NCBI GenBank assembly: GCA_029262795.1 | Contig: JAJCYT010000030.1 | Coordinates: forward strand, 186,001-250,000 | DNA from: Candidatus Fraserbacteria bacterium | Lineage (GTDB): Bacteria > Bipolaricaulota > Bipolaricaulia > RBG-16-55-9 > JAJCYT01 | Reading direction: 5' to 3' | Length of the DNA stretch: 64,000 nt | In this document: in pieces, positions 59,970-64,000 of the stretch | Position numbering within the stretch: position 1 is the stretch's first letter | How the letters are laid out: the number at the start of each line of letters is the position of its first letter | Translations under genes and position numbers: made by a program | The notes under the pieces: generated by a model | Seen by the model: only the letters and a program-made list of their open reading frames with translations | Databases searched by the model: none | What the model was told of the DNA's origin: nothing

Positions 59970-61937
59970 CTATTTTGTAGGAATCACAATCATTGTAAAA
60001 CTGTGTGGGCCGACTTCCAATGACGTTCCTTGTGCCCAGGTGGCTGTTTCAATCGTCACGGCTTCAAGATTGTCTTCAGTGTTTATGGCCATTGCATCCT
60101 CACCAGCGACAATAAACATTTTGGCATCCCCGCTTGGCGCAATGCCTTCAAGATCAATCGCAGCAGAAGTGTTTATATCGCAATTAACAATTGAAAGGTA
60201 CACATTTCCACTGGCCTGATCATAAGTGGCGGCGGCATCCACTGTTGCCACATCGTCATAGGCAAACTGATTGCCTTCTGCCGGCGTGCTGAATGTTGGA
60301 GACTGAATATCGCACTGGATGCCGTGAGGGCCACGATGATGAGTGAGCAACTCCAAAACCAATGTGGTGGGCGTTTTCCATACTTTATCACGGGTGATTC
60401 GATAGTTTCCCATGACGTTGGTCAGGTTGAAAATGGCCGACATTTTGATCCAGTCACAACGCTGGATGCAGGCGTTCATTAATACACCAGTGTAGAGCGC
60501 ATCGCCCATATCATAGTCTTCAAAAAAGTCCGGCGCTTTTGCCCCCATGTAGGTGTTCCATTCGTCAAAAGCAATGGGCACTGGTGGATTGGAGTGTTTT
60601 TTTACAACCTCCCAAGTGTCATCCAACATGCGTTTGACTTCATGGCCGGAGCCCAATTTGACCTGAAAGAGTTCTTCGCGGGTAGGTGGGTTTTCTCTTT
60701 TTTCTGTGCGAATCGAATAATAATGCACGCTAAGTTCGTCCATCTCAGAGGCCGCCATTTTAAGCACCAGTTCATTCCAATGTCCATAAAGATCTGTTGG
60801 CACCCCGACGCCTAATATCAACAGGTCAGAGTCTACTTTTTTCATGGCGGCAACATATTCCAGAAAGCGTCTGGCATAGGTTTCGGCGTCGCAGTGGCCC
60901 ATCTGCCAGTTGCCAAATTGTTCGTTGCCCACAAACCATGTTTTTACATTGAACGGTTCAGGGCTGCCATTCTCAGCGCGTAATGCACCATATTTGGTGT
61001 TGGCATCCCCATTGCAGTATTCAAGCCAATCAACCGTTTCCTGCACAGTGCCATTGCCCATGTTGTTGGTTAAAACGGGTTCGCACTCCATGATCTCACA
61101 CAGGTCCATGAATTCGTGGATGCCGACATCATTGTTCTCCCAGATATTCCAGGCGAAGTCGAGGTAACTTGGGCGTTTATCGCGATCTCCGATCCCATCG
61201 TACCAATGATAGGCTGAGGCGAAATTCCCCCCTGGCCAGCGCAGAAAGGTGGGCGTCCATTCTTTCATGCTGGCAATCACATCTGGCCGGTAGCCTTTGA
61301 TGTTGTCCGACGGCATGAGTGACACACACCCGATCCAAAGATTCCCTTCGCCTTGAAAAGTGATGGACAATGTGCCATCAGCATCAGAAACAGTGGGTGT
61401 GAGTGTTTGCTCATAGGTGGCCCAGTCCGACCCAACCGATGGAATGATCCAGCTTTGATCTCCCAGTTGAATCTCAACTGGTTTGCCTTCGCCCATTAAT
61501 ACAATGCGAATGTCATAACTTTTCCCCGCAACCAGGTAGAGGTTGGATTGCTGAATGCCATGAGGTTTTCCATCATCTTGTCGAATGGTAATCCGTTGAG
61601 ACTGAACGCCGGTATAAAACGTGGTGTTGTCATGCACAAACAAAACTTTTTGATAGTCGGGGTTGACTGCCTGCCAAGGCAGGTGGTCATGGGTCTCGGG
61701 TGAAGGCCTGAGCGGTGTGCTTGACGCAATTCCAAAATTGGTATTCGTATGTGCCAAACCTTCATTCATCCCCGTAAATTGTGCGTCATGTTCAGCAAAC
61801 TTACGCGCATGAAGCATCTCTGCCCAGACGCCATGATAAATGGAGCGACCAATGTGCTCTAAATTCGCGCCATACAAATGATCATGAACTTCACCAATAG
61901 TTTGTTCTGGATTTAACGAAACTTTTGCTTGAATCAT
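59970..61937 (-). CDS. GH51-type alpha-L-arabinofuranosidase
   Basis: A 655-residue glycoside hydrolase. GEVHDHLYGANLEHIGRSIY at the N terminus is typical of family 51, RWPGGNFASAYHW starts the barrel, the acid/base Glu lies in VGNEQFG and the nucleophile Glu in IAFDEWNTYM. A beta-sandwich at the C terminus completes the fold. No signal peptide, so intracellular: it would cut arabinose from imported oligosaccharides. A carbohydrate-binding-like region at about 120-220 (GEGNLWIGCVSLMP) is typical of longer members. Its start overlaps the aldolase stop by four bases. Confidence 0.92.
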   Translation of the reverse strand: MIQAKVSLNPEQTIGEVHDHLYGANLEHIGRSIYHGVWAEMLHARKFAEHDAQFTGMNEGLAHTNTNFGIASSTPLRPSPETHDHLPWQAVNPDYQKVLFVHDNTTFYTGVQSQRITIRQDDGKPHGIQQSNLYLVAGKSYDIRIVLMGEGKPVEIQLGDQSWIIPSVGSDWATYEQTLTPTVSDADGTLSITFQGEGNLWIGCVSLMPSDNIKGYRPDVIASMKEWTPTFLRWPGGNFASAYHWYDGIGDRDKRPSYLDFAWNIWENNDVGIHEFMDLCEIMECEPVLTNNMGNGTVQETVDWLEYCNGDANTKYGALRAENGSPEPFNVKTWFVGNEQFGNWQMGHCDAETYARRFLEYVAAMKKVDSDLLILGVGVPTDLYGHWNELVLKMAASEMDELSVHYYSIRTEKRENPPTREELFQVKLGSGHEVKRMLDDTWEVVKKHSNPPVPIAFDEWNTYMGAKAPDFFEDYDMGDALYTGVLMNACIQRCDWIKMSAIFNLTNVMGNYRITRDKVWKTPTTLVLELLTHHRGPHGIQCDIQSPTFSTPAEGNQFAYDDVATVDAAATYDQASGNVYLSIVNCDINTSAAIDLEGIAPSGDAKMFIVAGEDAMAINTEDNLEAVTIETATWAQGTSLEVGPHSFTMIVIPTK

Positions 61938-62938
61938 TTTTCAACACCACTTTCATAATGTTTGAACCAGGAGGTAGAAACTGTTTCAGCTTGATAATGG
62001 CCTGTCCAAGGTGTGGCATGTTTCTGAACAATGTTTGATAAATTCTTTATGCGTGCTTTTGCTTCGGTTTCAAACCATTGGCGGCGCGTAGCAATATCAT
62101 CTAGCTTGCAAGCATCGCCCCACACGGCACGTCCTGCGATAAAGCCAGATGCACCCGCTTGGCAAGCAGCTTTCACTTGTCGACAGAAATCCTCATAGCC
62201 CACACCAGCACTCAGCAATACCCAAGGAATGTGAACCGCATCGCTCACAGATTGGCATGCATCCACCCAAGCCTGTTCATTGGGTTGATGTTTGATGTCG
62301 ATGGGAAATTCCAGTTTGAGCACATCTGCTCCTAAAGCCGCAGTACGCTTGGCAGATTCTATGACCACACGAGTGACATCTGCCGCATATTGCGGCGTAT
62401 TTGCCTGAGGTCCATTTGGTGATGGATACGCAATAGGCTCTGCATAAAGTGGCGTATCATGGCTGTTGCATTCTTGGACAATTTTTTGAATCAGCGCTTC
62501 CTGGGAGGCTGCATGTTTCGTATTGTCGGGGTGATAATAAAAGAAAATTTTAACGCCATCGCTGTTCATGCGTTTGATTTTTGCAACGCTCCAGCCAGGG
62601 CGAATTTCCATGTGAAGAGGTAAGGGTTCCATGTTGTAATCGGCTTTTTCCAACTCCAACAGCAAGCCAACCCCATTGAGCAGGTTTTTTTCAATGGCTT
62701 GTGCCGCACCATAAACTGGGTCAAGCAACATCCCACTCACTTCGGAAGCCAATGCATTGATGGCATCCAGTTTGAAAGAAATGATAGATTCATCGGACAG
62801 GTCCATCGGTGCTTTTGGATTCAGCGCCTGACGCAGGGCATCCTGATGATCCAACGCCAAGATGTTAAAAAAACCATCTTTGGTACTGGATCGTTGCAAT
62901 GCTCGATATTTTCCGATTGAAAGCGTTTTTTTACCCAT
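61934..62938 (-). CDS. LacD-like (tagatose-bisphosphate aldolase family) class I aldolase
   Basis: A 334-residue TIM-barrel aldolase. DVLKLEFPID carries the Schiff-base Lys of the LacD/DeoC family, and SAGVGYEDFCRQVKAACQAG and ASGFIAGRAVWG the C-terminal phosphate site. ALDHQDALRQ at the N terminus matches LacD's ALDQRGALR. ATG 62938 has GAGG upstream. In this operon it may cleave a phosphorylated ketose made from the imported sugar; arabinose is not a normal source of tagatose bisphosphate, so the substrate is open. Confidence 0.85.
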   Translation of the reverse strand: MGKKTLSIGKYRALQRSSTKDGFFNILALDHQDALRQALNPKAPMDLSDESIISFKLDAINALASEVSGMLLDPVYGAAQAIEKNLLNGVGLLLELEKADYNMEPLPLHMEIRPGWSVAKIKRMNSDGVKIFFYYHPDNTKHAASQEALIQKIVQECNSHDTPLYAEPIAYPSPNGPQANTPQYAADVTRVVIESAKRTAALGADVLKLEFPIDIKHQPNEQAWVDACQSVSDAVHIPWVLLSAGVGYEDFCRQVKAACQAGASGFIAGRAVWGDACKLDDIATRRQWFETEAKARIKNLSNIVQKHATPWTGHYQAETVSTSWFKHYESGVEK

Positions 62939-62963
62939 CAATCCTCACGTTGTTGGAATAAAC

Positions 62964-64000
62964 TTAAGAATCTCTGGGCACAACCCAGATGCGTTTTTCA
63001 GGGAAATGAACGGACACGGTATCCCCTGTTTCAATTGAACCTGTGAAATCACCGCGTGCTGCTTCGATTTCGATATCATCTTGCACTTGAACCTTAAATC
63101 GTGTGTGTGTGCCCATGTAAATGGTGTTAGACACTTTTGCGGTGATGCAGTTGGTGTCGGCAGGTTGAGACACAATTTGAACACGTTCAGGTCGAATGGT
63201 TAACATCACATCGCCCTCAGGCGCTTGCTCATAACCTTGCGTGGCAATTTGAAAAGAGCCGATAGAGGTTTTGACCATATTGCCCTGGCGTGTGCCCGGC
63301 ACAAAATTCAAACCCCCAAAGAATCGTGCGCCACGCTCAGAAATTGGGCGTTCGTAAAATTCAGTAGATGGCGCATACTGCACCAATTTGCCATCAAAGA
63401 TGAGTGCAATCTGATCGGCCAGCAAGACAGCTTCTTCCTGGTCGTGAGTCACAAAAATGGTTGTCACATCCAAATCTCGTTGAATGCTGAGAATCAAACC
63501 GCGCATTTCGTCGCGCAAATGGGCATCCAGGTTGCTTAGCGGCTCATCAAGCAACAAGACCCTGGGGTCCGTAATTAGCGCACGTGCCAAAGCCACACGC
63601 TGTTGCTGTCCGCCGGAAAGTTGATTTGGGCGTCGTTTGGCAACCCCTGGAAGTTTGACCAGCTCCAGCATATCGTCGACTCGTTTTTCAATGACTTTTT
63701 TATCTATCTTGCGCATCTTGAGGCCAAAACCCACATTGTCACCCACCGACATATAAGGGAACAGTAAATGGTTTTGAAACACCATCACCGCACCGCGTTT
63801 TTCGGCAGGAACCCCTAAAATGTTTTCTCCATCGAAAGTGATGCTTCCTTGAGTTGGTCGCAATAACCCTGTAATCATTTTGAGCATGGTGGTCTTGCCA
63901 CAGCCCGATGGTCCTAAGAATGCAACCAGCCGCCCTGAGGGAATATCAAGCGTCACATCATCGACTGCTTTGAAATCAGCACCAGGGTATATTTTTGTGA
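62964..64000 (-). CDS. MalK/UgpC-type sugar ABC transporter ATPase (5' end cut by window)
   Basis: At least 345 residues, open past the right edge: the frame upstream of the GTG at 63956 reads TKIYPGADFKAVDDV, the standard N terminus of MalK-type proteins. Walker A GPSGCGKTTMLKMITG, signature LSGGQQQRVALARALI, Walker B LLLDEPLSNLD and the H-loop FVTHDQEEAV are complete. The C-terminal regulatory OB domain (VMLTIRPERVQI) places it with carbohydrate ATPases such as UgpC or MalK. It lies 25 bases before the aldolase and leads the sugar operon. Confidence 0.93.
   Translation of the reverse strand, partial: TKIYPGADFKAVDDVTLDIPSGRLVAFLGPSGCGKTTMLKMITGLLRPTQGSITFDGENILGVPAEKRGAVMVFQNHLLFPYMSVGDNVGFGLKMRKIDKKVIEKRVDDMLELVKLPGVAKRRPNQLSGGQQQRVALARALITDPRVLLLDEPLSNLDAHLRDEMRGLILSIQRDLDVTTIFVTHDQEEAVLLADQIALIFDGKLVQYAPSTEFYERPISERGARFFGGLNFVPGTRQGNMVKTSIGSFQIATQGYEQAPEGDVMLTIRPERVQIVSQPADTNCITAKVSNTIYMGTHTRFKVQVQDDIEIEAARGDFTGSIETGDTVSVHFPEKRIWVVPRDS

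Noticed and set aside
1-64000. tRNA, rRNA, insertion sequences, prophage or attachment sites
   Set aside because: Intergenic regions were scanned by eye for tRNA arms, transposase genes and integrases; none found. A covariance search was not possible.

Overview
The window is a gene-dense stretch of a bacterial chromosome, with base composition that looks just under half G+C. The cell is a Gram-negative, probably aerobic heterotroph: it has murE, lgt, Sec and lipobox signal peptides, a Tat substrate, a predicted outer-membrane beta-barrel and BamE-like modules. No rRNA, tRNA, insertion sequence, phage gene or CRISPR array was seen. The mix of genes (deazaflavin/F420 genes cofG and cofH, an F420-type luciferase-like oxidoreductase, a Cdc48/VAT-type AAA+ ATPase beside an Hsp20, a K+-dependent-type membrane pyrophosphatase, an Sec-exported RTX protein, leucine catabolism genes) does not fit a familiar model lineage. 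An uncultivated, possibly marine phylum or class is my guess; I cannot name it from sequence alone.

Layout. 1-4.0 kb: end of a zinc alcohol dehydrogenase, aroC, and a fused, degenerate DppB/DppC-like membrane protein. 4.0-6.4 kb: a long Asp/Gly-rich RTX-repeat exported protein. 6.7-10.4 kb: an HD-GYP protein, then a RimK operon (small membrane protein, RimB-like peptidase, RimK ligase, AstE/AspA-like hydrolase) and an unlisted 59-residue membrane protein on the other strand. 10.5-16.5 kb: ABC-F ATPase, YdcZ-like exporter, Cdc48-type ATPase, Hsp20 and a divergent Fur/PerR-type regulator. 17-25 kb: SMP-30 hydrolase and mnmA, an amidohydrolase, lgt, hppA, a phosphoesterase, an acetyltransferase and HU. 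25.4-31.7 kb: exported and accessory proteins, including a CGNR regulator divergent from a DinB-like protein, a kelch-like protein and a lipoprotein esterase. 31.9-34.6 kb: a sensor kinase, response regulator and acetyltransferase in one operon.

34.6-39.3 kb is a tightly overlapping catabolic operon resembling the lower leucine pathway: enoyl-CoA hydratase, biotin carboxylase, biotin carrier, HMG-CoA lyase, then an F420-type oxidoreductase. recG follows. On the opposite strand at 41.8-46.7 kb, cofG, cofH and an exported HEAT-repeat protein overlap end to end. 47-52.4 kb holds a two-module BamE-like protein, an unknown protein, an MscS channel and an unusual metallopeptidase/beta-propeller/beta-barrel fusion. 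52.4-57.9 kb: a ribbon-helix-helix protein, murE, nadK and a nitrate/sulfonate-type ABC importer. 58-59 kb: a tiny membrane protein under a strongly marked promoter/operator and a membrane-anchored partner candidate. 59.2-64 kb: a sugar operon read leftward (MalK-type ATPase cut by the window edge, LacD-like aldolase, GH51 arabinofuranosidase, leucine-rich-repeat lipoprotein).

Three signals run across the window. First, several housekeeping genes (aroC, fur-like, mnmA, recG, nadK, nearly murE) have a -10 box only 6-11 bases before an ATG and no ribosome binding site, which predicts leaderless mRNAs. Second, a dispersed intergenic element of about 40 bases occurs at least five times, with a related 44-base perfect palindrome. 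Third, several genes (cofG/cofH, cdc48/hsp20) look like archaeal, especially haloarchaeal, homologues; this is from memory of those families and needs a tree.
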